DNA of 7,292 nucleotides from Candidatus Poseidoniaceae archaeon (GCA_013329865.1 DUJJ01000083.1:1-7292), one strand, 5' to 3'; shown: positions 1 to 6,843, counted from the stretch's first letter. Notes: generated from the sequence alone by a model not told the origin. Translations and numbers: made by a program.

Positions 1-840
1 CCGCTGAATAGTGAGGTCGCTGAGGTCATAGTTTGATACTGATTCAACGGTTAACCAGTCCATTCCTAGACCACCTTTCGTGCTAACTACCCCCTTGCGG
101 TCTAGTGTCGATTGGGAAACCAACTGGGATTCATCACCGTTAGTTATTGCCAACTGACCGACGCCTGAGAATAAGAGACGTAGTTTACAGATGTCATCTT
201 CGGTTTCAAACTGATCTAGAACCAAGTCAAGAAAACCATCACTTGCCATGAAATCGCCGTCTGAGATGGTGTAAGTCATCTCATCACCATACCGTAGTTT
301 ATCCGCAGTAAATGGTTCCAGTTGATTATTGAAATAATACCAGGTTCCTGCTCCAAGAATTAGAATAACTACGAATACTGCGGCAAATTTTGGTTGTTTT
401 ATCATGTCAAACAAAGTTGTGGCGTCATCGCCAGACCGTTTTACGGCAACAGGAGTAGCTGGGATTTTAGGCGCTTTGACCTCCTCCTCGAGACTGACAA
501 ATTCTGCGTCAAGGACCTCGGCATCAAGAATATCATCATCTGTGCTGATAGTATTACTGACTTCAGCAACTTGAGGCTCGGCAGTAGGCTCAACATCTGG
601 TGTTAATGTGTCTTCATCCTCGAGAGACAATGAAGGTTGAATGGCTGCTTCAGTGGTTTCATTTATTGATGCCACAGGTTCAACAACCGTCGCTTCAATA
701 CCTAACTCAGATTTTGTCAACCCAGACTTAAGCAATCGAGCAACTAGTTCAGACTTATTGCCACTGGTAGGTAAATCATTCAAGATACAGAGGGCTTTGA
801 GTTTGGCTGCTGTTAGACTGGATTTCAAGTCGTCAGACAA
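1..840 (-). CDS. Membrane-anchored SAP-domain protein (C-terminus beyond left edge)
   Basis: The reading frame is open from a TAA at 868-870 to the left edge, so the C-terminus is missing. I place the start at the TTG at 840-838, giving MSDDLKSS, because GGTGGTGA (846-853) lies 5 bases upstream; GTG codons at 847-852 are alternatives. Residues about 9-40 match the SAP fold, a helix-turn-helix-like DNA-binding motif: LTAAKLKALCILNDLP, then TSGNKSELVARLL. Residues about 45-130 form a Glu/Asp/Pro-rich linker. A hydrophobic helix follows at about 152-170 (FAAVFVVILILGAGTWYYF) after a basic IKQPK segment, so the N-terminus should be cytoplasmic. The rest (171-280) is a soluble, probably beta-rich outer domain with no family I recognise. 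It lies 88 bases downstream of the 929-2011 gene on the same strand and may share its transcript. Function is inferred: a tether between DNA and the membrane. Confidence 0.85.
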   Translation of the reverse strand, partial: MSDDLKSSLTAAKLKALCILNDLPTSGNKSELVARLLKSGLTKSELGIEATVVEPVASINETTEAAIQPSLSLEDEDTLTPDVEPTAEPQVAEVSNTISTDDDILDAEVLDAEFVSLEEEVKAPKIPATPVAVKRSGDDATTLFDMIKQPKFAAVFVVILILGAGTWYYFNNQLEPFTADKLRYGDEMTYTISDGDFMASDGFLDLVLDQFETEDDICKLRLLFSGVGQLAITNGDESQLVSQSTLDRKGVVSTKGGLGMDWLTVESVSNYDLSDLTIQR

Positions 841-845
841 TCTCT

Positions 846-853
846 TCACCACC
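846..853 (-). promoter_or_regulatory. Shine-Dalgarno site for the SAP-domain gene
   Basis: Read on the minus strand this is GGTGGTGA, followed by 5 bases (AGAGA) and a TTG codon. The core GGTGA and its 5-base spacing are the same as before the recombinase ATG at 5725. It decides the start in favour of TTG at 840 over the GTG codons that lie within or upstream of this site. Confidence 0.6.
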
Positions 854-898
854 AATGCGTGGTCGGTTTACCCTTTGAATCATGTTATGGTTTGTGTC

Positions 899-904
899 AA
901 AAAA
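899..904 (-). terminator. Possible T-tract terminator after the 929-2011 gene
   Basis: Six consecutive T residues on the minus strand begin 25 bases beyond the stop codon at 929. Archaeal termination often occurs at short T-runs without a hairpin. The run is short, and the next gene is co-directional and close, so read-through is equally possible. Confidence 0.35.
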
Positions 905-928
905 TGGTAATTGGCAACCGCTCCAAAT

Positions 929-2011
929 TTACTCGGCTTGGTATGGAACATATTGTCCAGAAGCGTCTTTGACGTAGATTTGTTGTTCATAACCACCGTT
1001 TGCCATCTTACGGTAGTAGTAGCCGTTACCAGCATCCTCGTATGTGGACCCATCATCATTCGTTATGGGTTCCGGCACCGTTGCTGGTGGCGGACCAGAC
1101 CTTGTCGACTGATTGTCAACTGCCACATTGCTTGGCCCCGATGATATTTGGTCAGGCGGAGCCCCGGATGGACCGGCAACTGCTACAGGAGGTTCAGTCG
1201 GCCCGGCAACTGGTTTGGGTGGGCCGCCCGGTCCGGCGACAATCTTCTGGCGTCTAGCCTCCTCCAATACCATTTGTTCCTCAGTAACTTTCTTGTCTTC
1301 TAACAGGGATTTTACCCTGTTACCTATTTTTTGTGCACCGACAAAAGCAAAGGTCGACAGTCCCAAGAAAACAAGTCCTGGAATACCAGCAATCACCTGA
1401 TTTGGCCACAATTTGCCGGTGACCTCAAGGTTGGTTCGACTCGGGTCAACTATTGTACCATCTTGACCTACCGCTTTGACGTTTAAACAGTATTGACCCA
1501 TATCTAAATCAAAATCAAAAGTATACGTCCTGCCTTCTACTGGTGATTCAACAAATCCGTATTGGTAACCGTGTTCATTACCAGCCTCTGCTTTTTCTTC
1601 TGCATCACTGGCAACTTCGGGGTCAGTACAATCATCAATCTGCACAACGAAAACTTGCAGTGTGATATTACCAGTAGTCGCAGGCAATCGGTTTACCTTG
1701 ACAGATACTTCGTACGGTACATCCATGAAATCTTCGCCCCCTAGCGAAGGGCCCCAGACAAATCCGAGATCTTTTTCAGCGGTACCGTATTCAAAATCAG
1801 CATCCATTGGCATTGGGAATAAGGCGAATCCAAACATAAGAAATGCCAATCCGAGGAACATAAATACATTCCAGCGCGACTTTTTTAGCGATTCTCGAAG
1901 CGTGCCGAGGGTCTCAACCTGAGGGCCCGTCTCAGACTCCTCTGGGACCGAGTCTGCAGCCTCAGGAGACTCATATTCCTCCTCTGGCGAGTCTAACTCT
2001 GCGTCGGACAT
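929..2011 (-). CDS. Two-helix membrane protein with Pro-rich aromatic cytoplasmic tail
   Basis: This encodes 360 residues from the ATG at 2011-2009 (MSDAELDSPEEE). A GTG eight codons upstream (2035) is possible, but it would lie upstream of the transcription start expected from the TATA-like element. Residues 1-45 are acidic. Helix 1 is about 48-66, after a basic KKSRW. Residues 67-204 form an outer domain with two cysteines (128 and 175) that could pair and an N-I-T sequon. Helix 2 is about 205-226, followed by basic residues and a short charged, probably helical stretch. The tail then has three VAGP units exactly 10 residues apart and an aromatic end motif at about 324-357 (YEDAGNGYYYRKM, ending QYVPY). 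This topology puts both termini in the cytoplasm. The tail motif recurs in the 3334-5613 protein. I recognise no family for the outer domain, and the function is unknown. Confidence 0.88.
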   Translation of the reverse strand: MSDAELDSPEEEYESPEAADSVPEESETGPQVETLGTLRESLKKSRWNVFMFLGLAFLMFGFALFPMPMDADFEYGTAEKDLGFVWGPSLGGEDFMDVPYEVSVKVNRLPATTGNITLQVFVVQIDDCTDPEVASDAEEKAEAGNEHGYQYGFVESPVEGRTYTFDFDLDMGQYCLNVKAVGQDGTIVDPSRTNLEVTGKLWPNQVIAGIPGLVFLGLSTFAFVGAQKIGNRVKSLLEDKKVTEEQMVLEEARRQKIVAGPGGPPKPVAGPTEPPVAVAGPSGAPPDQISSGPSNVAVDNQSTRSGPPPATVPEPITNDDGSTYEDAGNGYYYRKMANGGYEQQIYVKDASGQYVPYQAE

Positions 2012-2108
2012 GACCCGTGGAAGATGGATTAGCACTTCAAAGACTCTATTGTCGTATAATTGACAATTGTGGCGATGATATCAAAAAGGACTGGTCATAG
2101 GCCCGTTT
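2012..2108. promoter_or_regulatory. Divergent promoter region between membrane-protein gene and rimK
   Basis: This 97-base spacer holds the start signals of two genes that point away from each other. An AT-rich element (GTATAATTG, about 2054-2062) reads as ATTATA on the minus strand. It would place a transcript start near 2031, about 20 bases before the ATG at 2011. On the plus strand a weaker GATATCAAAAA (2077-2087) would give an almost leaderless rimK transcript. Neither gene has a convincing ribosome binding site at a normal distance; the AAAGGA at 2085-2090 is 18 bases from the rimK ATG. Promoter assignments are inferred from spacing only. Confidence 0.5.
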
Positions 2109-3305
2109 ATGGAACTGAGACTAGCAGTATTGTCCAGAGGGCCAAGGCTCTACAGTACGAGACGGCTGGTTCAGGAAGCCCACGCTCGTGGTATTGAGGT
2201 CGAGGTTACCGACCCGATGAAATTTTCACTATTTGTTGATGATGGGTCCATCGATATCCACTATGCTGGTGAACCATTCACCCACGATGCAGTAATACCA
2301 CGCATTGGACATTCGATAACTAAGCATGGCGTTGCCGTTTTACGTCACATGGAGCAGCTGGGGATTTGGACTGCGAATACTGGACAAGGAATTTTGCAAA
2401 GTCGCGACAAACTACACGCCTCACAAATTCTCGCTCGTAACAAAATCCCAGTCCCCAAAACGACATATGTTAGAGACATCATCGATGTTGAACCAGCAAT
2501 AGATTTCGTTGGAGGGCTACCCGTTGTTATCAAAGTGACCCAAGGAACTCAAGGCCAAGGAGTATTCCTACGCCACACGATACACGAATCTCGAAGTTTA
2601 ATCCAAGGTTTATTGTTAACTGGGAAATCTGTGTTAGTGCAGGAATATATCGCTGAATCGCATGGCAAAGACATCCGCGCTTTGGTTGTTGGTGATAGAG
2701 TAGTAGCCGCAATGAGGCGCAAAGCGAGAGGTCGAGAATTTCGTAGTAACTATCATCTCAACGGGACGGTGGAAAAGGTCGAAATTAGTGACGAATTCGA
2801 AGAGCAGGCTTGCCGTGCTGCGCGTGTCTTGGGACTCAACGTTGCTGGAGTTGATTTGCTAGAAAGCAATCATGGACCATTAGTATTGGAAGTCAATTCA
2901 TCCCCGGGTCTGGAAGGAATTGAGAAGGCTAGCGGCGTTAATGTGGCTGGAGAAATTATTGACTATGTAATGAATGAAACGGCCTTTTCAGAAGTAGATT
3001 TAGACCAATTACTGCGCACCGTTCCCGGCTCAGGCGTACTTTCGTTACAACTGCGTAACCATCCGATGATGGTTGGAAATAAAATCGCTGATTTGTTTAA
3101 AGCAACTCATGAGATTCCCGTTTTTGCGCTCTCTAGAGAGAACAAACTAATCTGGAATCCCGAGTCAGAAATTCAGCTTAGGTATGATGACGTAATAATC
3201 TGCTATGGCGAACTAAATCAGCTACGAGCGTCATTGAAGAACGCCATACTAGGGGTTGCTGAACAAGCCCTTAACACCGCAAAAAGAGAGCAAGAGCAAG
3301 CCTAA
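2109..3305 (+). CDS. rimK: RimK-family ATP-grasp glutamate ligase with C-terminal RCK_C/TrkA_C domain
   Basis: This encodes 398 residues. Residues 1-290 follow E. coli RimK almost throughout: MELRLAVLSRGPRLYSTRRL at the N-terminus, AVIPRIGHSITKHG (61-74), the ATP-grasp loop KVTQGTQGQGV (142-152), VLVQEYI (175-181), and GVDLLESNHGPLVLEVNSS then PGLEGIEK (247-273). D249, E261 and N263 correspond to the metal ligands, and K142, E179 and R203/R204 to nucleotide-binding positions. The family transfers glutamate to C-terminal or gamma-glutamyl acceptors (S6, F420, tetrahydromethanopterin), and archaea lack bacterial S6, so the acceptor here is unknown. Residues about 306-378 are extra to the family and fit the RCK_C ligand-binding fold: MMVGNKIADLF, then PVFALSRENKLIWNP, then LRYDDVIICYG. 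The likely role is allosteric control of the ligase by a small ligand. A TTG-started reading frame overlaps its 3' end, but the next gene probably begins 28 bases after the stop. Confidence 0.93.
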   Translation: MELRLAVLSRGPRLYSTRRLVQEAHARGIEVEVTDPMKFSLFVDDGSIDIHYAGEPFTHDAVIPRIGHSITKHGVAVLRHMEQLGIWTANTGQGILQSRDKLHASQILARNKIPVPKTTYVRDIIDVEPAIDFVGGLPVVIKVTQGTQGQGVFLRHTIHESRSLIQGLLLTGKSVLVQEYIAESHGKDIRALVVGDRVVAAMRRKARGREFRSNYHLNGTVEKVEISDEFEEQACRAARVLGLNVAGVDLLESNHGPLVLEVNSSPGLEGIEKASGVNVAGEIIDYVMNETAFSEVDLDQLLRTVPGSGVLSLQLRNHPMMVGNKIADLFKATHEIPVFALSRENKLIWNPESEIQLRYDDVIICYGELNQLRASLKNAILGVAEQALNTAKREQEQA

Positions 3306-3333
3306 ACAGCCTTGCCAAAGTTCAAAAAAGGAT

Positions 3334-5613
3334 ATGCCTGCAATATGCTACATGCAGAATAGAAGCATCGCCGTAGTCATCACTGCGCTGATTATGTCGT
3401 CCTGCTATGTAATTCATGATTCTACACGCACCGAAACTCAACTGTTCTTAGCCAGTAACAACCACACAATAACAGATGATACTGCAGCGTTTAAAGTCCA
3501 CCGTCCAGGTGATGCAAGCGATGCACCAGAAACACTAGATTGGTCACCAAATAATCTGACCGAACTAGCAACCATGCAGTTTACCATTATCCTCGATAGT
3601 AATCTGCCACTTCAAACCATAGAGCAGATTGACATCATCGGCGCATGGATTAGCAACAGTGGCCAACTATTCGATCAATTCCAAGTTGAATTTACCGAAT
3701 TCACTGTCAATCAAGGGCCAGATATTGCAACGATAACGGTAAATTACACCTACCCATCTACAGTTTGGGCCGGTGATTACTCAATTGCTGTGAATATCTT
3801 ATTCCCCGACGACGAGAGTATCTCAATTGAACGGCGTGACCTGTCATTTGTTGCTATGGGCTACTATTTTGGCTACTCAAATACAAGCGAGGAAATGTAT
3901 CTGTGTAGTTGTGAGAAAGGCATACTTAGACTCACCCTACAGAATACTGGTGAGGATGAAACCGAATTTTCGTATGTAATCGATATAAATCAGTCTCAAG
4001 AAGTTGGCAGGGTCGAGTGGAACGAAGAGTCTGAGGCCGTATCAAGAGGCATCTTGGCCGCAGGCGAATCGGTAGAATTAGAAATTAAACTGCTCATTCG
4101 TGATGACATCTCGAGCAAAGATGTATCATTAGCCATACCGATATTCACTGAAATCTCATACGAAGATGATGAAGGAGAGCAGATATACCTAGTCAATCAA
4201 GCGTCGATGCTGATGTCTACCATTCTAAGCGAAGCGGTTTTCCCGGTAGTCGAACTCTCATTCAACGGTTTTGACTACAGTATTCTGTTTGAAGATGGAA
4301 TTGCTCCCTTGACTCCGGCAATTTTGATTGACGAGGCATTCTCTCACACAAATGATTACCTGATGGTTCAATTAAATATCACTAATCAAGGATATTATGA
4401 CCGATTTATTGAGATTGAGGCAACTAATGCGGAATTTGAATATCGAGTTATCTATGGTGACACAAACATATCCATCGACCAATTATTGAGTGATACAATA
4501 CCTGTGCCACGTTTAGAATCTACCGCAGTTACACTGATGGTGGACGATATTGGTCTTTATCAATATGAGAACCTAGAGTTCAACATTGGGTTTAATCGGT
4601 CATTAACAGCACCGGTCTCGTTTGATATGCGACCAGAACCACAGATTACTGGTGATGTGTTCACTAATACGATTGTATATGCTGACTCGCTAAGCTTACC
4701 GGCAACATTCACTCAGATGATTGTGATTGATCTATTAGAGTATGAAAACTTCGTGCTATTTGACAATAAATGGTCATTAGCTTGCTCTCACTCAAATGAC
4801 ATGATTGTTACCGTCGTCGACGTTAACCAAGAGTGTATTTCAGCGCCGGTAGTTTTTGACTTTGATAGTGATGCTGAACAACTCTCAAATCTTGAAGTCG
4901 CGATCGATATTAGCGCAAATTTTGCTGGTGAAATTGCAACATTGGAATTAACCCTTGTCCCCATAGTTGCCGGTGCAATAAGCAATATTAACCACTCAAT
5001 GACTATTGAGATACCAATCGAGGTTGTCGATGATGAGCCCGGGGACGATGATTCTGATGACAGTAATGAAAATGCTACAGAAGACGACCCAAGTAACCCG
5101 GATGATACTGGCGAGGAGGGCAATGAAACAGAAGTTAACCAAGACTCCGATGGTGATGGGGTTTTCGACCTAACCGACAGTTGCCCAAATACCCAAACAG
5201 GTGTTGTTGTCGATGAGGTTGGGTGTGAAATTATTGAACAGGATGTTGATGATTCTACTGACCTAACTGACAATCAGCCAGATAATGAACTTGAAAATCA
5301 ACAAGAAACCGAAGCCAGCACTAAACAAGAAACTGATGGTAGTATCTTGACATACTTAATTATTGGAATTGTTATTGCCGCAATAGGTGCTGGGTTATTG
5401 TTTATCAGAGGTAGAGGTGCAGGTAAGCAGGCTATTCCAACTACCAAAACAATCCAACCAATAACACCACTCCCACCAATACCACTAGCGCCGGTCGAAC
5501 CTGTTGTTCTGCAACAATGGACCGATGCTAATGGCTATTCATGGCGTCAGATGTCAGACCAGAGTATCATGTGGTGGAATGGCACTGACTGGATTCCCTA
5601 CGGTAAGAACTGA
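3334..5613 (+). CDS. Large surface protein with TSP3 motif, membrane anchor and aromatic cytoplasmic tail
   Basis: This encodes 759 residues from the ATG at 3334. The ATG at 3352 (MQNRSIAVV) also gives a signal peptide, and a TTG at 3256 inside rimK would hide the signal sequence. The secretion signal is about residues 12-22, ending MSSC, which is only a weak lipobox. Residues about 60-560 are beta-rich. Two segments, LTLQNTGEDETEF (about 200-212) and VQLNITNQGYYDRF (about 345-358), resemble NEW3/CARDB-type Ig-like adhesion modules. About ten N-x-S/T sequons suggest glycosylation. A strongly acidic linker (565-604) leads to one thrombospondin type 3 calcium motif (604-632; DSDGDGVFDLTDSCPN, with Cys617 and Cys631). 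A membrane helix follows at about 671-692, then basic residues, a Pro-rich spacer, and the cytoplasmic motif WTDANGYSWRQM ending DWIPY (729-756). It sits 28 bases after rimK and may be co-transcribed. The function is probably cell-surface binding or structure; no enzyme motif is seen. Confidence 0.88.
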   Translation: MPAICYMQNRSIAVVITALIMSSCYVIHDSTRTETQLFLASNNHTITDDTAAFKVHRPGDASDAPETLDWSPNNLTELATMQFTIILDSNLPLQTIEQIDIIGAWISNSGQLFDQFQVEFTEFTVNQGPDIATITVNYTYPSTVWAGDYSIAVNILFPDDESISIERRDLSFVAMGYYFGYSNTSEEMYLCSCEKGILRLTLQNTGEDETEFSYVIDINQSQEVGRVEWNEESEAVSRGILAAGESVELEIKLLIRDDISSKDVSLAIPIFTEISYEDDEGEQIYLVNQASMLMSTILSEAVFPVVELSFNGFDYSILFEDGIAPLTPAILIDEAFSHTNDYLMVQLNITNQGYYDRFIEIEATNAEFEYRVIYGDTNISIDQLLSDTIPVPRLESTAVTLMVDDIGLYQYENLEFNIGFNRSLTAPVSFDMRPEPQITGDVFTNTIVYADSLSLPATFTQMIVIDLLEYENFVLFDNKWSLACSHSNDMIVTVVDVNQECISAPVVFDFDSDAEQLSNLEVAIDISANFAGEIATLELTLVPIVAGAISNINHSMTIEIPIEVVDDEPGDDDSDDSNENATEDDPSNPDDTGEEGNETEVNQDSDGDGVFDLTDSCPNTQTGVVVDEVGCEIIEQDVDDSTDLTDNQPDNELENQQETEASTKQETDGSILTYLIIGIVIAAIGAGLLFIRGRGAGKQAIPTTKTIQPITPLPPIPLAPVEPVVLQQWTDANGYSWRQMSDQSIMWWNGTDWIPYGKN
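5143..5229 (+). other. Thrombospondin type 3 calcium-binding motif within the surface protein
   Basis: The encoded DSDGDGVFDLTDSCPN followed 13 residues later by GC fits a TSP3 unit: a D-x-D-G-D-G calcium loop and a cysteine pair. It stands next to the membrane, after an acidic linker. Only one unit is present, whereas such motifs often come in tandem. Confidence 0.8.
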
Positions 5614-5635
5614 CGCTGAATTGCAGTCACTTACC
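5602..5635 (+). other. Imperfect hairpin spanning the surface-protein stop codon
   Basis: GGTAAG (5602-5607) pairs with CTTACC (5630-5635), and ACTG (5609-5612) pairs with CAGT (5624-5627), with a 1x2 internal loop between them and an 11-base terminal loop. The TGA stop (5611-5613) is inside. No T-run follows, so this is not a clear terminator; it could be an mRNA end or processing structure, or chance. Confidence 0.35.
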
Positions 5636-5670
5636 CCGATGGTTTGATATCTTACACCTCTATCATCCTA

Positions 5671-5723
5671 ATGCCCTCCGGGGCACGGGATGCACACTCG
5701 CTTCGGCGAGAGGCGGTGACGCC
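5671..5723 (+). promoter_or_regulatory. GC-rich leader with three consecutive tetraloop hairpins before the recombinase
   Basis: Three stem-loops follow one another. TGCCC-TCCG-GGGCA (5672-5685) and CTCGC-TTCG-GCGAG (5697-5710) both have C-G-closed UNCG-class tetraloops. GGCG-GTGA-CGCC (5712-5723) has a GNRA-class loop. About 38 of 53 bases are G or C, well above the flanks. The third hairpin contains the GGTGA ribosome binding site (5715-5719) and ends one base before the recombinase ATG. A weak TTGATATCTTA element at 5644-5654 lies about 25 bases before the first hairpin. It may be a structured 5' leader controlling recombinase translation or part of a small RNA. No known RNA family is recognised. 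Confidence 0.5.
5715..5719 (+). promoter_or_regulatory. Shine-Dalgarno site of the recombinase
   Basis: GGTGA with 5 bases to the ATG at 5725. It lies largely within the GTGA loop of the third leader hairpin, so the structure may display or mask it. It supports the 5725 start over upstream in-frame starts. Confidence 0.6.
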
Positions 5724-5724
5724 A

Positions 5725-6813
5725 ATGGAAAACGGTAGAGGAAATTTCACGCGTGAACGAAGAGCGCTCAGGCCGAGCCAACTGCGTCTTACCAACGAGG
5801 ATGTTTCTCTACCACCACGCTTATTCCATCTGAGCAATCTCCCGTGGGTTGATTGCTACAAAAAACAACTCAAGTCAGAAAACAAATCGGCTAATACGCA
5901 AAAATCGTACATATCAGGTCTGAGGTCGTATGTTGAAACCTTGCTACCCGGAGAAGACGTGCTTAGTGAGACGGATTATCAAACCATGACAATTCACGAA
6001 CTTGCGCAGCGGATGGAACCACTCAACGGAAGAATCGATTTGTGGAGCCACAGCTTAGCGGACCTTCGTCCAACGACATACAACGCTAGATTAGCAGCTG
6101 CTCGTCACCTGCTGAAGTGGCTTGGACATCGTTGGCCAGAACATCTAACACGGGCTCGAACTGGGAAAAGACTGCCACGAACACTGACTAGAAGAGAACT
6201 TACCATGGTCTTAGCGGCGGCAAAAACCAGTGAAAATCCGGTTGCCTCTGTAGTAGTTACCCTGATGCTCGACACTGGCTTGAGAGTCAGCGAGGTGTGT
6301 AATTTGAATCTGAGCGACATCGATATTCAGGATAAATCCGCCAAGGTGATCGGTGGCAAGGGCGATAAGGACCGATTGGTTTTGTTTACCGATCGTTCAC
6401 TCGATATGATCAATGCTTGGTTACCTGTTAGAGAAACTAGGGTCAAAGGAGAATTTGACGCATTGCTACTCAACTCTATCGGGCGACGTATCCAACCCAG
6501 AGGCGTGCAGCGGTTGATGGACGCACTGGCAATCGAGGCTGGACTGCCCAAAGGCAAATTGACGCCCCACGTGTTGCGACACAATTTTGCGACCGGTCTA
6601 CTAGAACGAGGTGCAGATTTAGTATCGATTCAGAAATTGCTCGGACATAGTAGCATTGCGACAACTCGCGTTTACCTCGAAATATCCGACCAAACTCTAC
6701 GGGAGGTATACAACCGAGCGCAGTCGATGCGAACCAATCTTGCGGGATTAGATTCTCCCGACGATGAGATGATTGACAATTCCCCCTCAACTAGCGTATT
6801 AGGTGTTGAGTAG
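5725..6813 (+). CDS. Tyrosine recombinase, XerC/XerD-like
   Basis: This encodes 362 residues from the ATG at 5725, chosen because GGTGA lies 5 bases upstream. In-frame ATG 5671 and TTG 5644 would add 18 or 27 residues of low-quality sequence across the hairpins. An Arg-rich N-terminus (1-38) precedes the SAM-like core-binding domain (about 39-141). The catalytic domain (about 153-323) has all six expected residues: Arg187 (TGLRVSE), Lys212 (GGKGDKDR), His282 and Arg285 (HVLRHNFATG), His308 (LLGHSS) and the nucleophile Tyr317 (TTRVYLEIS). These enzymes cut and rejoin DNA through a 3'-phosphotyrosine, as in chromosome dimer resolution at dif or in integration. It is about 60 residues longer than typical XerC/D. 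An acidic tail (about 342-362) follows the catalytic domain. No other mobile-element gene is adjacent, so a chromosomal Xer role is as likely as an integrase. Confidence 0.93.
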   Translation: MENGRGNFTRERRALRPSQLRLTNEDVSLPPRLFHLSNLPWVDCYKKQLKSENKSANTQKSYISGLRSYVETLLPGEDVLSETDYQTMTIHELAQRMEPLNGRIDLWSHSLADLRPTTYNARLAAARHLLKWLGHRWPEHLTRARTGKRLPRTLTRRELTMVLAAAKTSENPVASVVVTLMLDTGLRVSEVCNLNLSDIDIQDKSAKVIGGKGDKDRLVLFTDRSLDMINAWLPVRETRVKGEFDALLLNSIGRRIQPRGVQRLMDALAIEAGLPKGKLTPHVLRHNFATGLLERGADLVSIQKLLGHSSIATTRVYLEISDQTLREVYNRAQSMRTNLAGLDSPDDEMIDNSPSTSVLGVE

Positions 6814-6819
6814 GGCTAC

Positions 6820-6843
6820 TTTGTTTTCCGTTTGGTTATTTTT
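6820..6843 (+). terminator. T-rich termination region after the recombinase
   Basis: Four T-runs (TTT, TTTT, TTT and TTTTT) begin 7 bases beyond the stop codon, with no strong hairpin. This fits the poly-T-type termination common in archaea. Confidence 0.5.

Noticed and set aside
833..883. ATG-started minus-strand frame before the SAP gene, possible frameshifted N-terminus
   Set aside because: It stops after 16 codons and has no domain similarity. The SAP motif is complete in the other frame with its own GGTGGTGA-TTG start.
3256..3333. TTG start giving the surface protein a 26-residue N-terminal extension overlapping rimK
   Set aside because: The extension is Lys/Gln-rich and would bury the secretion signal; starts at 3334 or 3352 put the signal at the N-terminus.
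3460..3483. Lipoprotein attachment at the Cys of MSSC in the surface protein signal (codon at 3403-3405) with mature chain starting near here
   Set aside because: The lipobox is non-canonical (M-S-S-C), and a C-terminal membrane helix already anchors the protein, so the call was not made.
4788..5273. A 161-codon Ser-rich minus-strand reading frame
   Set aside because: It is the antisense of the acidic linker and TSP3 region; Asp/Glu-rich codons read backwards give Ser/Val-rich frames. The plus-strand protein there has clear domains.
6476..6790. A 104-codon minus-strand reading frame
   Set aside because: It overlaps the catalytic core of the recombinase, whose six active-site residues confirm the plus-strand frame.
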